Shown here: positions 46,398-55,513 of the stretch, piece after piece
Numbering within the stretch: position 1 is the stretch's first letter
How the letters are laid out: every line of letters starts with the position of its first letter
DNA from: CAWJLE01 sp963843645
GTDB lineage: Bacteria; Chloroflexota; Anaerolineae; DAOTYC01
Reading direction: 5' to 3'
Length of the DNA stretch: 64,000 nt
Assembly (NCBI GenBank): GCA_963843645.1
Contig: CAWJLE010000001.1
Coordinates: forward strand, 124,001-188,000
The notes under the pieces: generated by a model
What the model was told of the DNA's origin: nothing
The model's database searches: none
The model's input: the letters and a program-made list of their open reading frames with translations, nothing else
Program-made: the position numbers and the translations under genes

Positions 46398-47183
46398 TCA
46401 CCAGATCGTGGTGCCGCCGTCGATGACCAGGACGCTGCCTGTCATGAAGGACGACGCGCGGGAGGCCAGGAAAACGACCGTACCCTTCAGCTCGTCCTCG
46501 CGGCCGTAGCGCTTCATCGGCGTGTTGGCCACCAGCCGCGCCATCAGCTCCGGGTTCTCGCGCGTCTTGGACGTCATCGTCGTGGTCATGTAGCCCGGCG
46601 CGATGGCGTTGACCCGGATATCGTATTGCGCCCAGTCGGAGGCCATGCCTTTGGTCAGCTGGGCCAGGCCGGCCTTGGCCGCACAGTAGGGCACGTTGTG
46701 CCGCGGGAACAGGTTGCCGATGATGAAGGCGTTCATTGAGGCCACGTTGACGATGACCCCGCCCCCGCCGCGGGCGATCATGTGCCGGGCCACCGGCTTG
46801 CCGAAGTAGAACGCACTGGACAGGTTCGTCTCCATCATTCGCTGCCAGCCCTCGTCGTCCTGCTCTTCCAGGGAAACGCCCTGAGCGGCCATGCCGGCGT
46901 TGTTGACCAAAACGTCGACCCGGCCGAGGCGCTGAATCGCGCGCTCCACGAACGCCGCAGCCTGGTCCGACCGCGAGACGTCCACCTGCCCAAACAGAGA
47001 CCGCCTGCCCAGCGCCGCGATCTCGGCGCACGTGCGGTCGCCTTCTTCCTCGAGCAGGTCGCAGATCGCCACGTCGGCGCCGGCCTCGGCCAGTGCCAGG
47101 GCCGCCTGGCGGCCGAGTCCGCGCGCCGCGCCCGTGACGATCGCGACCTGGCCGGTCAGATCGAACAGCTCCTTGACGTGCAT
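46398..47183 (-). CDS. Short-chain dehydrogenase/reductase (FabG/KduD-like)
   Basis: 261 aa from ATG 47183, which lies 2 nt after the transaldolase stop (coupled). Motifs: VAIVTGAARGLGRQAALALA, VLVNNAGMAAQG, Ser in VNVASMNAF, YCAAKAGLAQLTKGMASDWA with YxxxK, APGYMTTTMTSK, FLASRASSFMTGSVLVIDGG. All catalytic residues present. It is similar in layout to 2-deoxy-D-gluconate or gluconate 5-dehydrogenases, which interconvert keto and hydroxy sugar acids; the exact substrate is not evident. Confidence 0.9.
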   Translation of the reverse strand: MHVKELFDLTGQVAIVTGAARGLGRQAALALAEAGADVAICDLLEEEGDRTCAEIAALGRRSLFGQVDVSRSDQAAAFVERAIQRLGRVDVLVNNAGMAAQGVSLEEQDDEGWQRMMETNLSSAFYFGKPVARHMIARGGGGVIVNVASMNAFIIGNLFPRHNVPYCAAKAGLAQLTKGMASDWAQYDIRVNAIAPGYMTTTMTSKTRENPELMARLVANTPMKRYGREDELKGTVVFLASRASSFMTGSVLVIDGGTTIW

Positions 47184-47185
47184 GC

Positions 47186-47857
47186 TCAGGCCTCCGGCCA
47201 GGTTTGATCGCCGAACACACCGGTCCACTCACATAGGAAAGCGTTCATCCGCTGATCGGTGAACGGATGCTCGTACAGCAGCTTCATGTACTCGAGCTTC
47301 ATGGTGCAGATGTCCGTTCCTGCCACGGCAAACTCGCCAAAGATCCGCGGATAGCGGCCACACGACAGGATCCTGGTCTTGAACCCATAGTTGTCGTAGA
47401 TCCGCCGCACCGGCGCGACCAGCTGCACCGGCGAGTCCTGCGCCTGATCCAACGGACCGTCGAACATCGCAACGACATCGGCGCCCGCCTTGCCCACCAG
47501 GTACGCCTGGGCCACGGAAGCCACGGCAGTGATGGCAATGCGGATGTCCGGCAGCTCCTGCTTGAGCCGGAGCAGCGCCTGGATGCCGGCGTTGCTCATG
47601 GGCAGCTTGACGATGATCCGGTCCGAGAAGCGATGCAGCCATCTGGCCTGAGCCATCAACGGCTCCGGCTCGCGCCAGCCCACCGCCTGGCAGAAGACCG
47701 GTCCCGGCGAAGCGTCCAGCACGTCACGCAGCGTCTGCTGCATGTCGGGGCCGCCCTTCGAGATCAGGCTCGGGTTCGTCGTCACGCCGGAGATCAGGCC
47801 CCAGGATCGCACTTCGCGTATTTCGCTGGCATTCGAGGTGTCGAGGTAGAGGTCCAT
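47186..47857 (-). CDS. Transaldolase / fructose-6-phosphate-aldolase-like (TalC type)
   Basis: 223 aa from ATG 47857 with AGGAGGA upstream; the open frame upstream of it is repeat DNA. Short TalC/FSA-type barrel: MDLYLDTSNASEIREVRSWG, LISGVTTNPSLISKGG, IIVKLPMSNAGIQALLRLKQ with the Schiff-base Lys, IAITAVASVAQAYLVGKAGA, GFKTRILSCGRYPRIFGEFA. Length matches FSA/TalC (about 215-220), not full transaldolases. It would transfer or release dihydroxyacetone units from ketose phosphates. Confidence 0.9.
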   Translation of the reverse strand: MDLYLDTSNASEIREVRSWGLISGVTTNPSLISKGGPDMQQTLRDVLDASPGPVFCQAVGWREPEPLMAQARWLHRFSDRIIVKLPMSNAGIQALLRLKQELPDIRIAITAVASVAQAYLVGKAGADVVAMFDGPLDQAQDSPVQLVAPVRRIYDNYGFKTRILSCGRYPRIFGEFAVAGTDICTMKLEYMKLLYEHPFTDQRMNAFLCEWTGVFGDQTWPEA

Positions 47858-47904
47858 TCGGTAATCCTCCTTCTTCGATGGGGTGGGCATTGCGGTTCGG
47901 TTGA

Positions 47905-48005
47905 GGCGTGGACCTCTCTCCCGGCCTCTCCCCTGAGAAGGGAGAGGAGCGACCTCATGGCTCCTCTCCCTTCTCAGGGGAGAGGCCGGGAGAGAGGTCC
48001 ACGCC
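47905..48005. terminator. Perfect 46-bp-arm hairpin (CCTCTCTCCCGG family, copy 2)
   Basis: Arms 47905-47950 and 47960-48005 are exact reverse complements with a 9-nt loop. The right arm ends 7 nt from the stop of the UxaE-like gene (48013). It may end or stabilise that transcript inside the operon. The outer ggcgtggac is locus-specific. Confidence 0.6.
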
Positions 48006-48012
48006 GGCCTCA

Positions 48013-49755
48013 CTAACAGCGCTCGTGGAACAGCGTTTCGGCCAGGTTGCACAGGAACCCGGCCGCTCGATCCTGATAGTCCGAGCGGAATCCCGCGGAC
48101 AGGTCGTAGAACTCGTGGCGATGCAGGAACTGCCCCTGCTCGTCCCGCCGGCCGACGAAGGCGAAGCTGTAGTTGTGGAAGATCGGGTGGTGCACCTCCA
48201 GGCGGCCCTCCGGCCGGTCGGCCTGCAGGCACTGCGCGGCGAAGGCCGAGCCGCGCTCCGCCTCGCGCGTCGCGTAGGCCAGCGCGTCGTCCCACCAGCG
48301 GCGGAACAGCTCCGGGTGATGATCTCGCAGCGTCTCCGCGAAGAGCAGCTGCAGGCTGGGCGAGATCTTGAAATGGCACCAGCCGTCGGTCCCCCGCCGG
48401 ATCACGCGCAAGGTCTCGGCCGACAGGTCGTCACCCGAGTGGAAGTCCACCATCACGTCGAGCTCCTCGCAGATGCGGGACATCACGGAGACGCGCCGCT
48501 CCAGGCCCTCCAACCCATCCGGGCAGCTGTAGTCGACGCCTTTCTCGACACCGAAGTTCGGCGCGACGTGCGTGACGGGAATCTGGCGCCGCTGCAGCTC
48601 CAGGACGACGAAAGCCAGCTCGACGTCGGTCGTCAGGCAATCGAACGTGGGAATCTGAGGCGGGTGCTCGTCGATGCTGAGCTCCAGGTCGAACGGCTGC
48701 CCGTCCTTGAGTTCTTCGATGTCGGCAGTCAGCGTCTCCACCGCGTCCAGGGCCGTCCAGTATTTGCCGACCAGGCGATCGATCGTGTCGCGCGACAGGC
48801 GGTACGTTTCCCCGGCCAGCCGGCGCTCCCGGCAGTGGTAATCCCACACGGCCCGGCGCTCTTCGGCGGACGGCGTCTTGCCGTTCGCCGGCGCCTTCAC
48901 GCTCGCCGGCAGCCGCGCCAGCGGCGCGAGCGCCGCGTAGTCCAGTACGTCCGATACGTCGAGCGTGAAGAACGTGTAATACCGCGAGGCCTCCACCCAC
49001 TTCCGGGCGCGGGCCAACCCGTCTGCCCCCCGCTTCACCTGGATGTGATCGGCGTCGGCGCCGTAGGGCACGCTGCAGCCGTACTGCAGCGCGCTGAGCA
49101 CCCCGGCTACCCACAGCCCCTCGTACGTGCTGCCGGTGTAGCCGCTCTCGATGGTTCCGAAGTTGAACGCGTAGTTCGTGTCCGGCGGGCGGCCCGCCAG
49201 CAGGTGGTCGAGCAGGTTCAGCTCGCGAACCGAGTTCTGAATGGCGTTGGCCGCGAAGTGCCCCCGGTCCATCGCCTGCCAGACGGCGGGCCAGAGCAAG
49301 GTGGTCATCCGCGTGCCGATGCCGAGCCGCGGCACCGCCCCGAGCGCTTTCGGCCCCAGCGCGGAGCTGACGTAACGGAAGAACCGGTCGAGGGTGACGG
49401 CATCCGCCGGATACGCCGCCACGACGCCGCCGGAGTTCAGCGCCGTCCACCAAAAGGGCGAGCCCAGCGCCGGCTCGTCCGCCCCGGTCCCCACCTCGAC
49501 GAAGACCTTCTGTCCATCCGCCAGGCCGGCGAGGAACAACAGGCTATCGCCGTAGCGGGCGCACGAGGGCGTGTAAGGGGTAACGCCGTGGCTTGCCGGC
49601 AGAGCATTGTCTGCAGTCGCCGCCTCCCGGACGGCCGACCAGAACGCGGCGTCCGGCGCTTCGACGGCCTGCCGGGCCGCGGGCAGATCCCACATGCCGG
49701 TATCCAGTATCGCCGGGTTCTTCGCGGGGTCGATCTCCAGTGCACCGAATCTCAT
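48013..49755 (-). CDS. uxaE: Tagaturonate/fructuronate epimerase-like protein (UxaE family)
   Basis: 580 aa from ATG 49755 with GGAGGG upstream, immediately after the E2 stop (TAG-ATG). Family features: ESGYTGSTYEGLWVAGVLSA, SVPYGADADHIQVKRGADGL, TFFTLDVSDVLDYAAL, LELSIDEHPPQIPTFDCLTT, TDVELAFVVLELQRRQIPVT, HVAPNFGVEKGVDYSC, DVMVDFHSGDDLSAETLRVI, WCHFKISPSLQLLFAE. The Asp/His metal-ligand pattern of UxaE is visible. UxaE interconverts D-tagaturonate and D-fructuronate in galacturonate use. This copy is about 80 residues longer than typical and may act on a related substrate. Confidence 0.75.
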   Translation of the reverse strand: MRFGALEIDPAKNPAILDTGMWDLPAARQAVEAPDAAFWSAVREAATADNALPASHGVTPYTPSCARYGDSLLFLAGLADGQKVFVEVGTGADEPALGSPFWWTALNSGGVVAAYPADAVTLDRFFRYVSSALGPKALGAVPRLGIGTRMTTLLWPAVWQAMDRGHFAANAIQNSVRELNLLDHLLAGRPPDTNYAFNFGTIESGYTGSTYEGLWVAGVLSALQYGCSVPYGADADHIQVKRGADGLARARKWVEASRYYTFFTLDVSDVLDYAALAPLARLPASVKAPANGKTPSAEERRAVWDYHCRERRLAGETYRLSRDTIDRLVGKYWTALDAVETLTADIEELKDGQPFDLELSIDEHPPQIPTFDCLTTDVELAFVVLELQRRQIPVTHVAPNFGVEKGVDYSCPDGLEGLERRVSVMSRICEELDVMVDFHSGDDLSAETLRVIRRGTDGWCHFKISPSLQLLFAETLRDHHPELFRRWWDDALAYATREAERGSAFAAQCLQADRPEGRLEVHHPIFHNYSFAFVGRRDEQGQFLHRHEFYDLSAGFRSDYQDRAAGFLCNLAETLFHERC

Positions 49756-50961
49756 CTATATCCCTCCGCTGTGGGAGCGGTTCGAAGTCAGAAGCAGGAA
49801 AGGGTCCTCGATCAGCTGCTTGAGCCGCTGCAGGAACCTGGCCGCAGGCGCGCCGTCGACCAGCCGATGGTCGAACGACAGGCTCAGCGTCATCATCTGC
49901 CGGATCGCGATCCGGCCCCCGTCGACGACCGGCCTGGATGCGACCCGCCCCACGCCCAATCCCGCGCACTCCGGCAGGTTCACGATCGGCGTGAAGCCGT
50001 CGACGTCGTACGCGCCCAGGTTGGTGATGGTGAACGTCCCTCCGGACAAATCGTCCGGCGTGCTGAGGCCGGCGCGCGCCCGCTCGACCATGGCGCGGAC
50101 CTCGCCCGCGATCTCGGCCAGTCCCCGCCGGTCCGCGCGGCGCACCACAGGCGTCAGCAGCCCCCCCTCGGTGTCCACCGCCAAGCCGACGTTGATCTCG
50201 GGCCACAGGCGGATCGCGCCGTCCACGAAGGAGCAGTTCAGAGCCCGATGCTCCTGCAATGCCCGCGCGGCGAGCCAGATCAGCACCGCGTCGTCGCCCG
50301 CCGACAAGCCCTGCGTCCGCCCCAGCTCGAAATCGAGCCGGGTCGCGTCGACCTCGATGAACTCGGTCACGCGCGCCACGGTCCGGTGGCTCTCGGCCAT
50401 CCGGTCGAAGATCGCGCTGCGGCCGCCGGCCATGGGGGTGGCTTCCGCGGCCGCGGGCTCAGGCTCTGCGACAACCGGCTCGGTCGCCGCCTGCGCCGCA
50501 CGGTCGATCGCTGCCTGCACGTCGCGCTCGCCGATCCGCCCGCGGGGGCCGGTGCCCACCACGGTCGCCAGGTCGATCCCGTGCTCCGCCGCCATGCGCC
50601 GCGCGATGGGGCTGGCCCGGACTTCGCCTGCGGGCGGAGGTGCGTCTTGCTCTTTGGCCGGGCGGCCGGCGTTCGGCGTGGAGATAGCGCCCGCAGCGTC
50701 TGCCCCGGCTCCAGCCTCTGCCTCACCGTCGGCCAGGACGTAGCCGATCAGCCCCCGCACGGGCAGGGTTTGCCCCTCCCGCGCGACCCATTGCAGGGTC
50801 CCGCTGGCCGGGGCCTCGATCGTGTGGACCACTTTGTCGGTCTGAATCTCCACCAGTCCATCGGCACGCTGTACCGCCGCGCGGTCCGCCTGCAGCCAGT
50901 GGACGATGGTGCCTTTCATCATGAACATGCCGAGCTGCGGCATGAGTATCTCGGTCGCCAA
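49756..50961 (-). CDS. 2-oxoacid/acetoin dehydrogenase E2 acyltransferase, copy B (intact)
   Basis: 401 aa from ATG 50961. Residues 1-76: lipoyl domain with the lipoyl Lys in EIQTDKVVHTIEAP. An Ala/Pro linker follows. Peripheral-subunit-binding domain about 113-150 (RASPIARRMAAEHGIDLATV, GTGPRGRIGERDV). Catalytic domain from about 180 with LSLSFDHRLVDGAPAARFLQ, the HxxxDG motif. It is an operon member after E1 alpha and E1 beta. Lipoamide dehydrogenase (E3) is absent from the window and must come from elsewhere. Confidence 0.9.
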   Translation of the reverse strand: MATEILMPQLGMFMMKGTIVHWLQADRAAVQRADGLVEIQTDKVVHTIEAPASGTLQWVAREGQTLPVRGLIGYVLADGEAEAGAGADAAGAISTPNAGRPAKEQDAPPPAGEVRASPIARRMAAEHGIDLATVVGTGPRGRIGERDVQAAIDRAAQAATEPVVAEPEPAAAEATPMAGGRSAIFDRMAESHRTVARVTEFIEVDATRLDFELGRTQGLSAGDDAVLIWLAARALQEHRALNCSFVDGAIRLWPEINVGLAVDTEGGLLTPVVRRADRRGLAEIAGEVRAMVERARAGLSTPDDLSGGTFTITNLGAYDVDGFTPIVNLPECAGLGVGRVASRPVVDGGRIAIRQMMTLSLSFDHRLVDGAPAARFLQRLKQLIEDPFLLLTSNRSHSGGI

Positions 50962-50974
50962 GTCGCGTCTCCCC

Positions 50975-51970
50975 TTATGCCATCACCGTCCGAACCGCCT
51001 CCAGGACGTCCTTCATCTGCGGCACCGCCTCCGCCTCCAGGCGCAGGTTGGCCGGTATCGTGACGTCTTCCCCTGCGACGCGGAGGATGGGCGCATCCAG
51101 GTAGTCGAACGCCAGCTCGCTCATCGTCGCGGCCACTTCCGACGCGTAGCCGCCGGTCTTGCAGCCCTCGCACACGACCACACAGCGATGCGTCTTTCGG
51201 ATCGACTCCAGCAGCGTGTCGGTATCCAGCGGCTTCAGTGTGCGGGGATCGACCACCTCCGCCTCGATACCCTCCTCCGCCAGCACCTCCGCCGCGGCCA
51301 GCGCGTCGTGGACCTGCTTGCTCGTGGCGATGATCGTCACGTCGCTGCCGGCCCGTTTCACATCGGCGACGCCCAGGGGAATCAGGTACTCCTCTTCCGG
51401 CACCGGACCGGTCAGGCCGTAGATCGCCTTGTGCTCGATGAAGAACACGGGATTGTCGTCCCGGATCGACGTCTTCAGCAGGCCCTTGGCGTCGTACGGC
51501 GTGGAGGGCTGGACGACGACCAGGCCCGGGATGTGAACGAGCATCGCCTCCAGGCTGGCGGAGTGATGGCCGGCCAGGCCCACCCCGGCGCCGCCCGGCG
51601 TACGAATCACCAGCGGCGCCTTCGACTGACCGCCGAACATGTAGCGCACTTTCGCCACCTGGTTCATGATCTGGTCCATCGACACGCCGATCAGGTCGAT
51701 GAACATCAGCTCGGCTATCGGCCGGCAGCCCACCAGCGCTGCGCCGAGCGCCGAGCCGACGATCGCCGACTCCGAGATCGGCGTGTTGCGGATGCGCTTC
51801 GGCCCAAACTCGTCGACCAGACCGGTGCTCACGCCCGAGGACCCGTGCTGGTTGTCGCCCAACGGCGAGGCGACGTCTTCTCCCATGAGGAAGACGGCCG
51901 GGTCGCGCCGCATTTCCTCACGCATGGCTTCGTTCAAGGCTTGCAGGATGCTGATCTCTCGCACTGCCAT
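50975..51970 (-). CDS. 2-oxoacid/acetoin dehydrogenase E1 beta subunit, copy B (intact)
   Basis: 331 aa from ATG 51970 with GGAGGA upstream. Transketolase-like pyrimidine domain: REISILQALNEAMREEMRRD, FLMGEDVASPLGD, RIRNTPISESAIVGSALGAA, GHHSASLEAMLVHIPGLVVV. C-terminal domain: VTIIATSKQVHDALAAAEVL and EVVDPRTLKPLDTDTL. Full-length for PdhB/AcoB. It forms the alpha2beta2 E1 with the product of the gene at 52055, binding ThDP at the interface. Confidence 0.9.
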   Translation of the reverse strand: MAVREISILQALNEAMREEMRRDPAVFLMGEDVASPLGDNQHGSSGVSTGLVDEFGPKRIRNTPISESAIVGSALGAALVGCRPIAELMFIDLIGVSMDQIMNQVAKVRYMFGGQSKAPLVIRTPGGAGVGLAGHHSASLEAMLVHIPGLVVVQPSTPYDAKGLLKTSIRDDNPVFFIEHKAIYGLTGPVPEEEYLIPLGVADVKRAGSDVTIIATSKQVHDALAAAEVLAEEGIEAEVVDPRTLKPLDTDTLLESIRKTHRCVVVCEGCKTGGYASEVAATMSELAFDYLDAPILRVAGEDVTIPANLRLEAEAVPQMKDVLEAVRTVMA

Positions 51971-51989
51971 TGGCGGTGATCCTCCTGAT

Positions 51990-52052
51990 CGGACGTCCGA
52001 AGTGAGACTTCCGAAGTTTAGACTTCCGAAGTTTTGAAAACTTCGGAAGTCT
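51990..52052. repeat. ACTTCCGAAGT palindromes between E1 beta and E1 alpha genes
   Basis: Contains gtccgaagtgagacttccgaagtttagacttccgaagttttgaaaacttcggaagtc, a multi-copy hairpin. It ends 3 nt before the E1 alpha stop at 52055. Confidence 0.8.
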
Positions 52053-52054
52053 GG

Positions 52055-53050
<996 letters not shown>

Positions 53051-53059
53051 CCCGTCCTC

Positions 53060-54421
53060 CTAGAGCCGGATCGGCGTGATGTTCATGAACTTGCACGCCT
53101 GCGTCAGCGGCGCGACGAAGTCCCCGTATGCGAAATTCAGGTGATTCCCCAGCAAATTGTCCACCAGTGTCTCGGCGTTGCCCGGCAGCTCGATGAACGC
53201 GTGCGGCCAGCGCCCTTTGCGCGGGCTCTTCTCGCTGTCCGGCCGATTGACCACTTCGGCCGGCGTCAGCATCATGGAATACTGCCCCTGTGCGCGATTG
53301 ATCCTGGCCAGGGTGATCGAACCCGCGCGGCACTGATACGTGGTGCAGACACCGGTGGCCGGGCCCATGTACTCGTACTGCTGCGTGAGCTGGACGGGCC
53401 GGTCCGGCCGCGCGAGACGCATGGTCATCGCTCCGCAGTTCGCCAGCGTCAGCAGCTGTCGCTCGATGCGCAGGTCGGCCGTGTCGCCCATGTAGGCCGG
53501 CTCATCTGCCAGCAGCGACAGCATATAGGACGTGAGCACACCGTTCGTGTCACACTCGCAGACGGTCGGCACGCCCTCGTCGTTGAGCAGCGCCACGCCC
53601 AGGCAGACGGAGCAGTAGTTGTTGATCATCTCCGGCTGGCACTTCACGCCGACGAACGTCCACTTGTGCTGGTCGACCATGTCACGAAGAGCCAGGTAGG
53701 TCCGCACCGACCGGTCCATGACTTCGTCCGGCACGCCGACCACTTCTCGGGCGGCGGTGACACGAGCGGTCGCCTCGGCCACGCGCTGGGCCGGCTGAGC
53801 CTGCGCCCGCAGATACATGTCCATCTGGTCGACGTGGTGCGTGAAGACGCCGAACTGGGTCTGGAGCTGGGTGTAGTCGAACACCGTGGACATCATATCG
53901 TATGCCCGCCCACCCACCAGGCCGTAGCGCGTGTTGTTCAGTCGCGCCTTGAGCATCGCAGCGCGTGCATAGTCGAACACGCGCTGCGCCGCCGGTCCGG
54001 CGACGTCACCGTACAGCCAGAGGTGATCGATGCCCAGATCCGCCAGTGCGCCGCGGTCTAGGCTGCCGCCGACCAGCGACCAGGTTTCGGTCGGGACCGC
54101 CCACAGGATCAAGGGAACGTTGACTTCGCGCGCCGCGGCCATGATGAGGCCGGGCACGTGGAAGCCCGTGACCAGGAACAGGACACACTCGGCTTTCCAC
54201 GCCGCCGCCTGCGCCACCACGGCCTGGGTGTCGAACCAGTTGGTTGTGTACACCTCTTCGAGCCGTCCCGCCACCGTCGGAACCGGCTTCATCAGCTCGA
54301 CGCCCAGGGCCTCCAGGCGCGCCGTGGCCTCGGCTACCACGCGCTCGTTGACCGCCAGGTACGGCTCATCGCTGCCGCGGGGGTCCCCCGTCAACGCGAT
54401 CATCGCCACTTTCGGACGCAT
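53060..54421 (-). CDS. L-fucose/L-arabinose-isomerase-superfamily protein
   Basis: 453 aa from ATG 54421 with GGAGGG upstream. The sequence shows the FucI/AraA-like layout: RPKVAMIALTGDPRGSDEPY, LEEVYTTNWFDTQAVVAQAA, LILWAVPTETWSLVGGSLDR, GVKCQPEMINNYCSVCLGVA, PTVCECDTNGVLTSYMLSLL with metal-ligand Glu/Asp, GNHLNFAYGDFV with a C-terminal His. The superfamily isomerises aldoses to ketoses with Mn2+. Some members, like this COG2407 type, have no assigned substrate. It is the first enzyme gene after the importer genes of the minus-strand operon. Confidence 0.8.
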   Translation of the reverse strand: MRPKVAMIALTGDPRGSDEPYLAVNERVVAEATARLEALGVELMKPVPTVAGRLEEVYTTNWFDTQAVVAQAAAWKAECVLFLVTGFHVPGLIMAAAREVNVPLILWAVPTETWSLVGGSLDRGALADLGIDHLWLYGDVAGPAAQRVFDYARAAMLKARLNNTRYGLVGGRAYDMMSTVFDYTQLQTQFGVFTHHVDQMDMYLRAQAQPAQRVAEATARVTAAREVVGVPDEVMDRSVRTYLALRDMVDQHKWTFVGVKCQPEMINNYCSVCLGVALLNDEGVPTVCECDTNGVLTSYMLSLLADEPAYMGDTADLRIERQLLTLANCGAMTMRLARPDRPVQLTQQYEYMGPATGVCTTYQCRAGSITLARINRAQGQYSMMLTPAEVVNRPDSEKSPRKGRWPHAFIELPGNAETLVDNLLGNHLNFAYGDFVAPLTQACKFMNITPIRL

Positions 54422-54441
54422 ACGATCCCTCCTTGGCCTCG

Positions 54442-54474
54442 TATCATTATGATATCACAAACTATGGAAACCAA
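54442..54474 (-). promoter_or_regulatory. Internal promoter with palindromic operator before the isomerase gene
   Basis: Minus strand TTGGTT (54474-54469), 17 bp, CATAAT (54451-54446). A perfect palindrome TATCATTATGATA (54442-54454) covers the -10 and is a good operator candidate for a GntR protein. Confidence 0.5.
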
Positions 54475-54508
54475 CAGAATGATGCCTGACTTCAGTCTCG
54501 CGCGGGGC

Positions 54509-55513
54509 TCAACTGATGCGTCGCTCCCTCATGAGCTGCTCGGTGAGCACGAGGACCACCAGCAGAACGGCGACGAGCGTCAGCTGGACCACGATCCGCT
54601 GACCGGCCAGAGTCATTCCATTCTGCAGTGTGGCGATCACGAGCATACCAAACAGGGCGCCGACGACCGACCCGTCGCCGCCCGCGATGCTCACCCCGCC
54701 CAGCAGGGCCGCCGTGATCGACATCAGCTCGACACCCGTGCCGAAGGTGGATTTGGCCGAATTGAACCGTGCACTCATCACGACGGCGGCCACGGCACAC
54801 AAGAAGCCGCTGAGCGTGTAGATCGCCAGCAGCACCCGTTTGACCGGGATGCCGGAGAAGCGCGCGGCCGTTGGATTGCCGCCGATGGCGTACACCCATC
54901 GGCCCCAGCGCGTGTGCGCCAGGATGGCATGGCCGATCAGGGCGATGACGATTAACAGGGCGACCTGGACCGGAACCGGTCCCAAGAACCCCTGACCAAG
55001 CCACTGGTAACCGTCCGCGAAGACGCTGTAGGACTTTCCGCCGGAGATGCCCACCGAGAGTCCCTGGAACATGATGCCGCTGCCCAGGGTGGCGATGATG
55101 GGCGGCGTCCGCAGCCTGGTGATGAACACGCCGTTCAGCAGACCACAGCACGTTCCGACCAGCAGCCCCAACGCGGTGGCGACCCAGATGTCCGTGTGTT
55201 GAACCTTGTTGAAGAAACCGATGGAGATGACGGTCAGAGCGATGATGCCGCCAACCGAAAGATCGATGCCGCGGACCATGATGACCAGGGCCTGGGCCAT
55301 GGTCACCAGGGCCAGCTCGACGAAAAACACCACCAGGAACGTCTTCACGTTCTCTGCAGTCAGAAACACCGGACTGGAGGCCGCGGAAGCGACGACGATC
55401 ACGACGAAGAGGATGATCACCCCCAGGTTGCGCGTCTGCCACAGGAGGTCGTACCAATGGCTGGTCGCCGCGGATTGAGGCTCCGGCTGGCTCGACAGAT
55501 GGCTCTCAGTCAT
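54509..55513 (-). CDS. Sugar ABC permease (RbsC type), importer B
   Basis: 334 aa from ATG 55513 with GGAGGA 4-5 nt upstream (GTG 55525 is an in-frame alternative). About 9-10 transmembrane helices; RbsC marks: LVIMVRGIDLSVGGIIALTV, LNGVFITRLRTPPIIATLGS, AIGGNPTAARFSGIPVKRV, LLGGVSIAGGDGSVVGALFG. It overlaps the preceding permease stop by 8 nt, so translation is coupled. It forms the membrane channel with the gene at 55506-56453. Confidence 0.9.
   Translation of the reverse strand: MTESHLSSQPEPQSAATSHWYDLLWQTRNLGVIILFVVIVVASAASSPVFLTAENVKTFLVVFFVELALVTMAQALVIMVRGIDLSVGGIIALTVISIGFFNKVQHTDIWVATALGLLVGTCCGLLNGVFITRLRTPPIIATLGSGIMFQGLSVGISGGKSYSVFADGYQWLGQGFLGPVPVQVALLIVIALIGHAILAHTRWGRWVYAIGGNPTAARFSGIPVKRVLLAIYTLSGFLCAVAAVVMSARFNSAKSTFGTGVELMSITAALLGGVSIAGGDGSVVGALFGMLVIATLQNGMTLAGQRIVVQLTLVAVLLVVLVLTEQLMRERRIS

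Noticed and set aside
47858..48379. N-terminal extension of the transaldolase
   Set aside because: It reads through the 46-bp hairpin and antisense to the UxaE gene; ATG 47857 has a good ribosome site and matches family length.
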